NCBI GenBank assembly: GCA_001466705.2
Contig: LATX02000189.1
Location: 1,240,001-1,304,000, forward strand
Direction: 5' to 3'
DNA: 64,000 bases
Source: Moniliophthora roreri
Lineage: Eukaryota > Basidiomycota > Agaricomycetes > Agaricales > Marasmiaceae
In this document: piece by piece, positions 32,593 through 45,200 of the stretch
Layout: every line of letters begins with the position of its first letter
Position numbering within the stretch: position 1 is the first letter of the stretch
Translations under genes and position numbers: made by a program
Notes under the pieces: generated by a model
Database searches by the model: none
Told to the model about the DNA's origin: nothing
What the model saw: only the letters and a program-made list of their open reading frames with translations

Positions 32593-35500
32593 ATGTCCAC
32601 AGCACCAGGTGTTCTGTCCGTATCAGCTATTTTTTTTTTTCACCTTTCATTGCGCTGACAACTCTTTCTTGTTCTCAAGTCGAAAGAAGATTAGGATTAC
32701 TGGTCTGTTTTTTTTTTTCTTTTTTTTCTTCTTGCAATTTATCTTTATACCGCTTCCCACCATCTTTCCAGTTGTTGCTGCAGACGGTCTATCAAAGCGT
32801 GATGTCTTTCGTCTCCCAGATCCTTTTGCTGTCATCACAGTCGACGCAGAACAGACCCATACAACTAGCGTCATGAAAAAGACTCTCAATCCCTACTGGA
32901 ACGAAACCTTTGACATGTATGTCTCGCCCCCTCCTCCGTTTCTCCGCCGGGCCCTGCTCAACAGCCTTTTTTCCCCCTAGCACCGTCAAGGATTCTTCTG
33001 TCGTCGCAGTCCAGATATTCGATCAGCGCAAATTCAAGCGAAAGGATCAGGGATTCTTGGGCGTTGTCAACGTACGAGTTAGTGACGTGCTGGATCTGGA
33101 ACTTGGAGGTCATGGTGCGTTTTCTTTTCGTCACTCAATCTCGTTCATTCCAAACCTTGTTTTCTTTTCATTAGAAATGCTCACTTTGGATCTCAAAAAA
33201 TCGAATGATAATCTCGTCGTGCATGGCAAACTCATCATATACCTATCCACAAACGTCAGTCAGCCAATGACCAACCCTGGACCCTCTCAGTTATCTGGTC
33301 TCAACACCGCCTTTGCGGATATGGGTCTCAATAATTCCGCATCCCCTGCTGCTAGCACCGCAAACCTCACAGAACAACCTGGCAATAGTTCGGCATCACT
33401 TTCTCGAACCCCGAGCTCCCACGCCACAGCCACCGATAATGGCAACCAGCATGTCACCACTTCCACATCCGAGACCGCTACCACCACCACCACTGCTGCT
33501 CCTACTACCGAACAGCAGTCCCCCCCCTCCTCCTCCCCTGTCCAGCAGACATCTTCATCTTCTAGACCAAATAGTACCACTGGTCCTGCTGGCATCACCA
33601 CTCACTCCACGACAACCACCTCTCCAAACGCCACCATCGCCGCTACCACCACCACCGCTGCGGCTGCGGCATCTGCGACATCGGGCGGCACAGGCAGTGG
33701 TAACCAGATGCGCAATTTCAATCCCAATGTAGATCAATTTGGTCCTCTTCCTCCGGGTTGGGAGCGTCGTATCGACCCATTAGGAAGGACCTACTATGTT
33801 GATCACAACACCCGATCAACGACGTGGAATCGCCCATCACCCAATGCCGCCGTCAACAATAACGCTGCAGACAATGAGACAAACGCTGCTCGCGATCAAC
33901 ATTCTCGTCGGATTCTTGCAGATGACTTGCTCGAAGCCAACAACAACAGTAACAACAACAACACTGGCAATGTCAGAAATTCGACTGCCAGCGCAACAAG
34001 TCCAGCTGTTAGTACCCCAACGAATAATGCCACTCAGCCTGGGACAGGTAGTCTTCCTCATGGATGGGAAGAGAGGTTTACGCTCGAAGGTAGACCCTAC
34101 TATGTCGATCACAACACTCGAACCACAACGTGGGTCGATCCCCGTCGACAAGCCATTATCCGTGTCATGTCTCCCAACGGCCAAGGTTCTACCCTCCAAC
34201 CACAAGCCATTTCCCAACTGGGCCCCCTTCCCTCTGGTTGGGAGATGCGCTTGACTTCCACTGCCCGAGTCTACTTTGTTGACCACAATACTAAAACGAC
34301 AACATGGGATGATCCTCGGTTACCTTCTACATTGGATGCCAACGTGCCGCAGTACAAGCGAGACTTTAGAAGGAAACTCATCTACTTCCGCAGTCAACCA
34401 GCTATGCGTGCGCAGCCTGGAAATTGCCAGATCAAAATTCGCAGGAATCACATCTTTGAAGATAGTTATGCAGAGATTATGAGACAGACTCCCAATGATT
34501 TGAAGAAGAGGTTGATGATCAAGTTTGATGGTGAAGATGGGTTGGATTATGGTGGACTTTCAAGGTGTGTGGTGTTGGCATACTATACCATTTTATTTAT
34601 TTATTTTTACTCACACACTATCACAGAGAATTCTTCTTCCTCCTCTCACACGAAATGTTCAACCCATTCTATTGCCTATTCGAATACTCGGCACATGACA
34701 ATTATACACTTCAGATCAACCCGGCATCGGGCGTCAATCCCGAACATCTCAATTACTTCAAGTTTATCGGCAGGTGTCTCGGATTGGGCATCTTCCACAG
34801 GAGGTTTTTAGATGCGTATTTCATTGTCAGTTTCTACAAGATGATCCTCAAGAAGAAGGTGACGTTGAGTGATTTGGAGAGTGTAGATGCCGAATTGCAT
34901 CGGGGTATGACGTGGATGTTGTATGTGTCTTTTTTTCTCTATATTGAAGCAGCCGACTCACTTGGGGGGTGTCACAGGGATAATGACATTACGGATATCA
35001 TTGACGAAACATTTACGACTACGGAAGAACGATTTGGCGAGATGGTGACGATTGAGTTGAAACCTGGAGGAGCGGATATTCCTGTTACGGAGGAGAACAA
35101 GAAGGAATATGTCGATGCTATCGTCGAATACCGTATTTCGAAACGGGTCAAGGAGCAGTTTGACGCTTTTATGAGCGGGTTTAGTGAATTGATCCCTCAA
35201 GATCTTATTACGGTGTTTGATGAACGCGAGCTCGAGTTGCTCATTGGAGGCATGTCAGAGATTGACGTGTATGTGTTTTTTTCATCTATTTTTGTCTTTT
35301 TGGCTGACAATGGCATTGTAGGGACGACTGGACCAAGTTTACCGACTACCGCGGATATGAAATGGATGACGAAGTCATTCAGTGGTTCTGGAAATGTGTT
35401 CGGTCTTGGCCTCCCGAACGTAAGTCCCGGTTATTGCAATTTGCTACCGGGACGTCGAGGATCCCCGTCAATGGATTCAAGGATCTACAAGGATCTGACG

Positions 35501-35725
35501 GACCGAGAAGGTTCACTATTGAAAAGAGTGGTGATCCTTCACAGCTACCAAAGAGCCATACATGTTTCAATCGTATCGACTTGCCGCCATACAAGGATTA
35601 TGCTAGTTTGGAGCAAAAGCTTACACTTGCTGTCGAGTATGTGTCTACCAAACGTTTTCACCTTTGTATATTTCTTGCTGACCGCGTCTCTGCTCAGGGA
35701 AACTGTTGGTTTCGGCCAGGAGTGA
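32593..35725 (+). CDS. RSP5: NEDD4-family HECT ubiquitin ligase Rsp5
   Basis: E3 ligase that ubiquitinates membrane proteins and sorting adaptors. Exons 32593-32619, 32690-32702, 32772-32916, 32981-33114, 33175-34564, 34627-34920, 34978-35268, 35322-35636, 35698-35725; 878 residues. The C2 domain (about 10-125) has [21 protein letters not shown] Thr/Ser-rich linker follows. Three WW domains start near 300 ([20 protein letters not shown]), 400 ([20 protein letters not shown]) and 457 ([20 protein letters not shown]), each ending in TTW. The HECT domain fills the C-terminus; the catalytic Cys is in [13 protein letters not shown] near 846 and the chain ends ETVGFGQE. Exon 2 is 13 bases with an alternative acceptor giving 16 (AAAGAAG). 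Intron 1 and 2 contain long T-runs. Confidence 0.93.
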
Positions 35726-35798
35726 AAAGCTTGGTTGGAAATTTCTTCTTCTCGGCGGACAGCATATCGGTTGCATCTTTACGACATATTTACAGGGT

Positions 35799-35828
35799 TT
35801 CTCTGTCTCTGTCTCTCTGTCTCTCTTT
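35799..35828 (+). repeat. TCTCTG microsatellite in RSP5 3' region
   Basis: Short pyrimidine repeat (CTCTGTCTCTGTCTCTCTGT) about 75 bases after the RSP5 stop, within the 284-base convergent spacer to ABD1. Confidence 0.7.
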
Positions 35829-36009
35829 TGTATTGATATTATATATTCTTCCACCATGCTGCTGCTTCATTACTTTACATGTACCAAGTATTAGAACGAA
35901 ACCGTGAACATGAATGAGAATAAGTAGGGGGATATAAGCGACTATAAAAAAGGCGTATGCTATCTTTTTTCAAACGCAAATGCAATATAAATGTCTAAAA
36001 AAGACGCAA

Positions 36010-37697
36010 TTATAGCGTAAGCTTGTGCGCTTTCGGGAGGAGGAAAAGACACGTACTAGCAGCCTCCCACTGGTCTTCGTCCATAGAACTCTCCCCATTC
36101 GAGTCGACAACCTTCATGCGAACTAAAAGCGGGCCAAAATCACGATGCTCCTGGTTTTCTGAGAATACCTGGTGGAATTCCTCTTTGTAAATGGGATGCA
36201 ACTTGTATTCGGCTGCTAACCTGTGTTGGCAGTGGCGTCTTTGGTAACGAGTTGGATATCGTCAATTAAAAGGTACAACTTACTGGACAAAGTTATTCCA
36301 CAAGACGAGATATTCTGGGACGTCCTCTACTGCATCTTGTAAAAAGAACCAGTATTTATGACCGTACGGTTCATCGTGCTCTCGTTCTTCAAATCGTATC
36401 CGATATACCGAGTTGCCAAACGAGAGATCTTGGCTATCAGGTGGTATGTCATTCAAGTGCTCCCTGGAAAGAGAAAAGAGATTTTTTTTTTAAGTTTGAT
36501 AGACTCGAGTGGGGAGATGCAGCTCTACCGACAGCAAAAGCTCCGCATTTGGTATTGTGCCAATGAAAACTCCGCCCGGTCGCAGCCACCGGCTCACGTT
36601 GTCAAGCATACAACGGGCCTTTTCTTCCGTCTCAAAAGCATAGTGCATGCAAAACTGCATGGAAACGACGTCAAGGGGAGATGATAGCTGGTATGATGAG
36701 AAGGCTTTTGTTAATGGTTCGCGATAACAGTCTAGTGTCGCAAAAGATGCTTCGAATCGGCTTCCTCTCATTGTTTCCCATCGTGCGCGAGCTTGCTCGA
36801 CAGAGATGCCAGCAATGTCTAGTGATTTTAAAAGAGTGAGAAATATTGCTTGAACGTGGTGAGGTATATGAACGCACCGACAGCAAGAAGTTCTTTGATT
36901 CGTGCTTTTGACCATTTTGTGAGGTCACCACCTTTTCCACATCCCATATCCAAAACCTTTCCTGATCCTCCCCCTCGACCTCCACTGCCGCGCCCGGAAT
37001 GTGATGATGATGATGATTGCAGCGCAGGCTGCGCGAAACGAGAAATGAGTACAGACTTGACCCAGTTGTTGAAATTCTTGAGACCAATAATAGGTGACTC
37101 GAGCCGTTGCACGACACCAACGTCCGGCCGTGAGTTGTCTATGATTTAAATTCAGTAAATAATACCCTTTGTAGTTTATTTCAACTTACAATGGTTGACG
37201 ACGACACCAACATCCCCAGCCCACTTTTTTGTCGGCGGCTCGTCATGAGGGTCTGGGTCCGCACTGCGACCTCGTTTTCGCTTCATCAGGCGCGCTGTAC
37301 CCTTTCCAACATAACTTTTGTACATGTCCATCTCTGCCTGCGACATGGGTGTCAAGATTGTAGTTGGTCGCGAGATTCGGTGCTTAGGATCGTATGGGAT
37401 GTTCGCTGGAAGTGACGGGGGTGGCATGACGGGGGACTCGGTAGCGGACGGGGTTAGTTGAGGGTGCGGATACGCAGAAGAGGAGGAGGAGGAAGGACGC
37501 GAGTCGAATATGGGAGATTGGGAGGGAGAAGAAGCAGGGGATCGTGCTCTACGAAGAGGCTTTGTGGAATCGAGTTTTTCGGGGACGGGGTCGTCGTTGA
37601 GTAGAACAGAAAGATGGGTCGCTCTTCGCTGAAGAGTCGGAGACGTCGACGTCGGCGAATTGAGGACGGCATCGCGAACAGGATCAAAAGCTGGCAT
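36010..37697 (-). CDS. ABD1: mRNA cap guanine-N7 methyltransferase
   Basis: Uses S-adenosylmethionine to methylate the mRNA 5' cap in the nucleus. Exons 37697-37190, 37138-36878, 36818-36533, 36463-36284, 36220-36010; 481 residues. About 170 N-terminal residues are disordered and Ser/Pro-rich, ending in a basic patch (ARLMKRKRGRSADPDPHDEP). The catalytic part starts VVVNHYNSRPDVGVVQRLES, then SPIIGLKNFNNWVKSVLI and the SAM-binding motif KVLDMGCGKGGDLTKW. MQFCMHYAFETEEKAR and WLRPGGVFIGTIPNAELLL complete the core; KYWFFLQDAVEDVPEYLV is the usual cap-site segment. The peptidase gene ends only 85 bases upstream of this start codon on the same strand. Confidence 0.95.
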
Positions 37698-37782
37698 TTG
37701 CTTCGGGTGACAAGGACAAGTACAAGTGCAGTTCAGCTATGGACATGACTAATACTACCCCTAATGGCAATCTTTTTTTTTT

Positions 37783-40700
37783 TCAAAGCTTTGACTGGGC
37801 CTCCTTCAACCATTTTTCAAGGTCCTCAGTCGAGTGCTGCATCCAGGTGAGCGTACAGAATATCGGCAGAATGGCATCACAAACCTTGATGTAAGCAATT
37901 CGAGCCCGTATGCTGTCCAGACTCTGCCCTAATGAGAGCGAGTACTTTGATGTGTCCTTGTCCTAGATGGACATCATGTTACCCCGGGCGTGAGAGTGTG
38001 TTTCCTTAGGACGCACCTCGAAGAAGGCAATGGTATCTTGCAAGTCTTTTTCGGTCGAAAGCACCGAGAAGGACGACTGTGTAACAAGCACGTGAGTAAA
38101 ACGTGTCCCAAGGTTCGGTCACAATACTTGCTCACCTCTACAAGATACTTCAGAGTGTACGTCTCCGAGAACCGTTGGTAGAACTGCCGGCGACATCAAT
38201 ATGTAAACTTTAAGGGAAATGTAACACCTACCTCCGCATAGTTCTCCTTAAAGAACTCAGGGACCATTCTTCTGGCCTTTTTATTCCCAACAAAGCCACG
38301 GAAGAAGTAAACCACATCCTGATCCCGAGTACCAGACTTTGTAATCTGGAAAGTCTCCTTGATGAGCGCCTCATCCTGAGTAGATGCCAATGCACCGCTG
38401 AGGTGGAGTGGTGGGGTTACTTTCATGCCATGGACAAATATGCAAAATCACGTACATGGCCGAGACTCGTGCTGATGGAGTTGTTGGCTTGTCGAAGATT
38501 TTCCTAGTAGCCTCGTACCTAAAAGATGCAGTCAGCTATGGACACACAGGGAGTCCGTGAGACAGCCAGGTACATACTCTGCGCGCCCGCCATACTCCAC
38601 TGCCTGGCAACGAATTTCAATAAATGATATCAGAGAGAAACACCGCGCGCGCGTACCGCCATATACGTAGCCTTTTGGAGATCTGCCGGGATTCTCGAGT
38701 CATCGCCGGTCTCCATAAAGTGCTTGAATCGGTCCTTGAGCTCATTTACCACGCTACAGAGTAGATATCAGGGGCGAGGTAGGTAATTCCAGAGCAGTCT
38801 TCTCGTACCTCATTTCTTCGGCAGCGACAGCGTTTTCAATAGCCACTGTTCGCAGTTGCGAAATGTCGGGTGACTCGGAGTCGGGATAGTCGTAACCAAG
38901 TTGTTGAACAAGCGGTGCGAACAATGACTGAGGATATTGGTTTTAGAATCGAACCGTCATGTCGGCACATAGTTAAAAGAACTCACACGACGGAACGCGT
39001 CAAAGCGGTCGCTAATTTCCACATGCTCCCACCAGACGGACGCAATGGAAGAGAGACCGGACGATATACCGGACCACGCGAGATCTATCGGCTGTGTTAT
39101 AAAATTGCATCGGGATCCGCATAATGACTCACACTCTTTTTCACCGCGTAAAGCGTTAATGAGCGTGAGTGCACTGCTGAGCTTCATCAACGCCGCCTTA
39201 GAGAGGGCCATCGAGTCGCTAATCAATCCCAGCCGATCTTCCAATGTGAATGGAGAATTCGGTTGAGCGATTCCATCCGCAATTTTCTTCATGGTGGCCT
39301 CGGAATAGAGTACCCGGTCTGGATAGTCTCGTCATTGTGCATACGGGTGGATTGGAAAGGACTTACAAACACCATTGGTACCTGCATTGAGTTTGAATGG
39401 TTTGGAGGTGTCCAAAGTATAAGTCTCCTCCCGCGTGTCAAGAACAGCGAGGTTATTGACAACGCCTTTACCAGTTGCATCAACTGTAAGTATGCTCAAA
39501 GGAACATTCCTAAGGGACCGAATCAGCTAATAATACTTGCCAAAAAGATCCATACTGACCAAATGGTTTGGTTATCCTTCTCTTCAGCTATACCCGTTTC
39601 AAGGAACCGATCCTGGCGAACCTTAATGCCGGATTCCGTTTCTGTGACTGACAGCACTGGGAAACCAATCTAGAAGACAGTCATTTGCCTAGTTTCTTCA
39701 TTGACCGGACCCAGTTACGAACCTTCGTAATCCAATTATCCATCAGAGCGACTATATCAACACCTTAGGTAGGACAAGTCAGCATACAGATCATTTTTTC
39801 CCTTGCAGAGAACGCACCAGTGGCTTTGGAGATGCCATCCCACAAGTCTCGGGTTACACTGTTGCCATACAGATGGTTTTTAAGGTAGATTGAGACACCT
39901 TCCAAGAACTTGTCAGTACCAACATGTGCGGCCAACATCCTTAACACTATAAAGCATATGTTAGCATTCCGATACAACAGGAAGGCGAAGATAGTTACCT
40001 GAAGCAGCCTTAGAGTACGAAAGACTGTCAAAGATTTGGCCTTGGCGATGTAATGATGTATCAGTACGCGAACAGTCCCCAGCGAAGGAGAGGGGTACCA
40101 ATGTAGTCAGCATTCGGGCAGGATACTTCGATGGGGTGAGACGAAAGTTTGGCGTCCAAAGACATTGCAGCCGCGAGGTGGTAGTTGATGAATTCAGAAT
40201 TCGCTCTGAATTCAGGGTACGCTCTAAACGACATGTTAGCACGATGCTTCAGACTTACAGGGAATCAATATACTTGTCTAAGAGACTATCAGCAGGTATT
40301 CGGCTGAATGAGAGAGAGCATATCATTACCTGGAATAATGACTTCGCCCATCTGCATGACAATGGGTATAGAAACATCTTTCTATGATGAAGAGTAACGA
40401 ACCAAAGTAGCAAAACCTGATGCGCAACGGTTAGATCAAATAAGTATCGGTGATTGCACGAAATTCACCTTCGTTGAGATACAAGTAGTCCCACCAGGCC
40501 ATTGTCGTGATATTACCAAACCTGGTTCATGTTTGCAATGTTGAGAATGTTTTCAGAATGGAATGCATACGATGGGCACTTGCCACATATGAGCAACCTC
40601 ATGACTCTGAACAGTCACCACAAGTTTCTTCGATTTCACGTCGGCGCTCTTGGGGTCAAGTAAGAACGATCTGGTACGACCAGTGATCAGACCCCAGTTC

Positions 40701-41886
40701 TCCATTGCACCTGCATCGAAATCATTCGCCTAGGAGAAATTGTCAGGAAAAAGGGTGAAAGGGGTGCATAATATGGACTGCTTACCACGAGCGTGTCCAA
40801 TTTTGGTAGAGGATATTCCACATCGAAGACTCTTTCATATAGGGGGAGAACTTTGGCCTTGACGTCGAGGGCGAATTGAGCCTGGTGAATGACATCAGGA
40901 GTAGCTGATATAGAGGACCATGAACAAACAAATCGGCAAACGAGAGCGGAGAAGGACACACCATAGATACGAAGAGGAAGTGTTTTCCCGCTCAACGGCA
41001 TCTTGACCGATGTTTCCAAATGAGTGAATTCGCCATTCGCAAAAGCGACGATGTAGGAAGACATGGGTGGTGTCGTCTCATGGCGAGTGATCCTCCATTG
41101 TCCGTCAAGGGTAGGGAATACCTTCTTGAGTTGGGCATGCTCCTTGTCCTCGGCAGCAAACGTCTTGTCCGAGATCGCTGGCATATTACTGATGCTAGTT
41201 GTGTTCACTTTGGAGATAAGAGTTATCGCATAAGTCGATTTGATCTGTGGTTCATCCCAGCAAGGAAAGGCGCGTCTTGCGTCCACAGGCTAATGGAATC
41301 CCGTCAGTTGATGGCCTGGAATAACACGTTGCCCAGACATACCTCAAATTGAGTGAGGGCATAGTATTTCGTCTCGCCTTCATGCTCCCAGGAAGATCTG
41401 TAATATCCAACCATATTATCCTTCAATTCGCCGGAGTAGTTGATCTGCAGCTCTGCTTTGGATCCTGCGGGGAATTTAGTTGGAAACTTAAAGGTGGCTC
41501 GTTTCTCCTTGTCGTCGTATGATTGTTCGATCTCTACTTCGGACTTCTTCAAGGCATCAGAGTAGATGATACTTCAGTAGCAAAGAGCGTTAGTCTACCG
41601 CTATGAATACAGAAACATTGCGACGTACGCCTTTCCAAGCTGAAGTCCGTTCGAGTTAAGTACAATTGTGTCAGTCTCTTCCTTCACGTCAAGGCTGTTG
41701 AGATATCGTTAGGTAGAAACTTAAAACGGAAGACATGAAATTAGTTCCCAACCTGATCTTCACGAATCCGTCGAATGTGAGCTTGTCCAAATCAGTGCGG
41801 ATGGTAAGGTCATAGTGACTAGGCTTGACATTTGTCGGAAGTCGGTACTGACTAGCAGCAGAAGGTTGAGTCGTGATGGTAGACAT
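37783..41886 (-). CDS. AAP1: M1-family aminopeptidase (puromycin-sensitive / Aap1 type)
   Basis: Zinc aminopeptidase. Twenty-seven exons give 904 residues: 41886-41753, 41694-41629, 41571-41343, 41289-40962, 40904-40786, 40729-40584, 40521-40469, 40416-40403, 40351-40330, 40277-40259, 40223-40099, 40040-39999, 39946-39818, 39763-39723, 39669-39560, 39509-39367, 39318-39133, 39084-38987, 38927-38809, 38753-38657, 38603-38578, 38518-38456, 38397-38232, 38183-38136, 38076-38017, 37962-37885, 37836-37783. RLPTNVKPSHYDLTIRTDLD opens the N-domain. GAMENWG is near 299, HEVAH near 336 and the third zinc ligand in LYLNEGFAT. The C-terminal helical domain runs to the end. Exons of 14, 22 and 19 bases surround the active site. 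One intron is GC-AG (40583). An in-frame ATG at 42102 would add an Arg-rich leader of 72 residues. Confidence 0.93.
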
Positions 41887-42269
41887 TGAGAGATGGGGAT
41901 CACGAGAGGACGTGCACAAGCCTAAGGGGAATCGATAATACGGCTCCCGGGCCCGAATTTTTTGTCCATGTTGGTCTGTTAACCGCCCTGATTTGCATGC
42001 TGAACCAAGTGTCCTGGTAGCCTGGAATGGTTTAGAGACTTGCGTACGAACACGAATGGCGCATCTCCAGGCAGGCCCAAATGACCGCGCTGGCAGAATC
42101 ATGAAGTTTGCCGATTCGCTGACACGACAAATTTTGGACGCATTATTCAATTAACCCGAGGCACAAAGCTATTAGTGTTACTCGAACTGTGCAGTCTTCA
42201 CAGCTATGCATAACCACCAATGTTCACGATAATACAGTACATCATGCAAAGTCAATGATTAGCTCGTTC
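41887..42269. other. Upstream region of the M1 aminopeptidase
   Basis: 383 bases. From 42102 down to the main start it is open in frame and could code a leader (MILPARSFGPAWRCAIRVRT) with the composition of a mitochondrial presequence. The rest is 3' sequence of the axis-protein gene. Confidence 0.45.
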
Positions 42270-45200
42270 TCAGGCATCTGATATACCTAGACTCGAGGGC
42301 AAAGCAGGCAGCGACTTGGGAAACCTTTTGGAAGCACTGTTCCTATCGTGATGTTCAACAATCTCTCCCAACCGTTCCACAATAGAGGTGTTGATCCTAT
42401 GTGCGTCTTCGAGCCGTTCCATAACCTCGCGTCTGTAAGATGAGTACTCGGACTCGAGCTCGACCAGAGCATTGAAGCAAGCGACGCTTTTGATGCATTA
42501 GCACCCGTTCAGCCGGGAAAAGAATGGATAATACCTTTCGGACGCCATATTTTCTACTTCGACCGCTGCTTCGCGAAGAATATTATCCCTTCCAATACGT
42601 ACTTCTGTTCCAACAGATTCGATTCGCTTCGTAATCTTGTCAACGAGGACCTGCAGAAGCAAGTCTTGAAAGTTGTGAGGATAAGAAAATGCGAAAGCAT
42701 GCCTTTTGAATATTACTCAGGACCTAGGACACATTTTCAGTCACTGGCAGTAGTGAATTAGCGGTACACTTACTTCAACGATATCTCGAGGTGTATCTGG
42801 GTCCTCTTCAGCATCGTCATCAAAGATGTCGGGCTGTTCGTGCTTTGTGCCTCCGACGCGGGCTTCCGCTGGATCAGTGAAGTTAGTGCTGAGAGGCAGG
42901 AGCTGAGAAATACCAAGACGTCGTGGGACCACAGGAGAACGTGTGGAAGTAGCAGCGGGTTTGAAAGTGCCGAATGCGGGACGATGTCCTTTCTTGTCCA
43001 AATGAGTGACTTGAGTCTTAAGGTTACTGGCTTGAGCTAATGCAGAAACGTGTTGCGATCTGGGAGGGCGCTCGGTACTCTTCGTGAGAAACTGATTATC
43101 GGAGCTTCGATTGGGATTTCGTGAAGTCTTCTGTTCAGGAGTAGTGGAATCTGCGTCGAGGGTTGAAGGGTTTTGGTTGAGAATTCGAAGAGTAGACTGA
43201 GCGGCAGCTCCTAAGAAAAACCTGCCAGTTGCATGAGCCGAATGGGATTTGGCTGTCTCTTTCGGGACCGTGATAGCTGAGGATTCGGAAGTGTGATTTA
43301 TTAGTAACACCGGCGTATCGTGAGGCTTTATGTCGAGACGTAGAAGTGCTTCTGGTTGCTGGTGTTCGATGAACTTACTCGATTGATGGCTGTCTTTGTT
43401 CATAGGGGAGAAGTGGAGTGGAATGTCTGGTTGAGCTTCGGGAGAGTTGAGTTCAGGAGGATGTGTAATCAATGGGTGAGTCTTGGCTTTCTTTGGAGGG
43501 CTCTTCATGAACAGAGGAATAGGTGTGTCCAATACCGATGCAGCTGGAACAGGTTTGCTCGCAAGTGGCAGTGGTTTAGGAAAGTCGTCCTGAGTGAGAT
43601 CTATCGTTGTTTTTTCGGCCGCTGGGGACTGCTCTGCCTCCCCACTTCTCTGTGAAAGGGGACGAGTTGGTCCACGTTAAGGTCGGGTATCTTTAAGATG
43701 AAATACCTTAATTGGAACCAAGTACTCTTCATATGCAGTAGCATAAAGTTCTGCGGGACTGATTGTAAGAGCAGGTCCCAGAATTCCCTCGTCAACCATA
43801 GGACGAGCCATAAAAAGTGAGCGGGTATTCATTAATGACTGTTCATCGGTGACCTTGACCGTGTACTGCAAACAGGGTCAGGTATACCGCGCTGCAGGGT
43901 TGGATGGACGTACCGAGTTATCACGAGACTTGGTTTTTTCTGAAGCGTTCAGTGCTTGTTGTTGGTCCTGTTTCTGCAAGCGGTTCAGTTTAAGTCCTCC
44001 AAATAGGGAAAGATAGTTAAACTCGACATTTCTTTGTCCAGCAGCCCGAGCAGAACGACGAGTGAACCTCTTCTCAATGTCTGTTGCTAGCACTTGTCCA
44101 GGCCCTGCTGTTGCTGTGTTTTGCATTAACCCGGGTGTTTTATCTGCGTGGATTAGCAAGTCTCCCGGCCAAGCATTGAAATGAATTACTGAATTCCACT
44201 ATCTTCTTCACTTTGACCTCCGAAAGCGGATTCTTGATCACTGATTGTTTATGGTGATCTTCTGTAGGTGCTTTGAGTCCTTTGCCTATTTGATCCTTGT
44301 TTTCTTCCAACAGATACTAATCGACACTCTGCTGAGATATATCAAAAGAGCAAGCTTACCGGGATCCTTGCTGTGTTCTTTCTCTTTAGTCTTTGGAGCA
44401 GGAGTTTCGGCTATAATGGTGTCATCCTCGTCCTTCGATTCTACTATCTGCACCTGTCGTTTAGTTTTCCCTGGTACAAAAGGTCAAATCTCATATCATC
44501 GGAAATGTGCGGTCAAGTTTACCTGGCGCTTTCACAACAGCAATTTTTGTTGTGGGGGTTCGCTGCGGTTTGAGTTCATCTTCTACGGTTCTAAAATCGA
44601 CGTGAGGCTTCTTGTCTTTGTAGTCATCAGCTTTCCGCGAAGCGCCAAACGAGTGCAAAAATGTGTTTGAACTTTTATCGTCTATCTTCGCATCATCAAA
44701 GTCGTATTCATCTATATCGCTCGACATTTCAATCGGCCTCTTCGTATCCCGATCTCAGACACCAGTTAGACTCGCATCGAAACGCTGAGAATGTTCACTT
44801 ACTGGATACTTTCTCTTCCTTTGGTAGTTCCTTTTGTCCAGTTGTCGTGACTTGCTTTTTATTGGTTTTGGCTTTCATAGCTAGTGCCTTCCCCCTTTTC
44901 GCATGCTTAGCTGGGGCAGGTACTTTCCGACTTCTCGGCGCCGGAACCTCTTCGTATTCCGATTCGGAGTCCGGTGGCGCGGGTGATGATGTCCTGGCTT
45001 TCCTACCATAGCGTTTTTTCGGAGCCGTTTTTGGCGATTTACCAAACAAATCAGAGGTAGGATCAGCTTCGGAGCTGGGGTCATCTCGTGAACGTTTTTT
45101 CGGCCGCATGCTCCCATCGTCGGCCTGGCTCTTACGCTTGGGCTTCGCAAGTTGTAGGACTAATTCCAGGAGTAGAGAAATTAATATTGTAGGGTTCCAT

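Noticed and set aside
33287..33737. Valine- and arginine-rich frames antisense to RSP5
   Set aside because: They are shadows of the Thr/Ser-rich linker codons.
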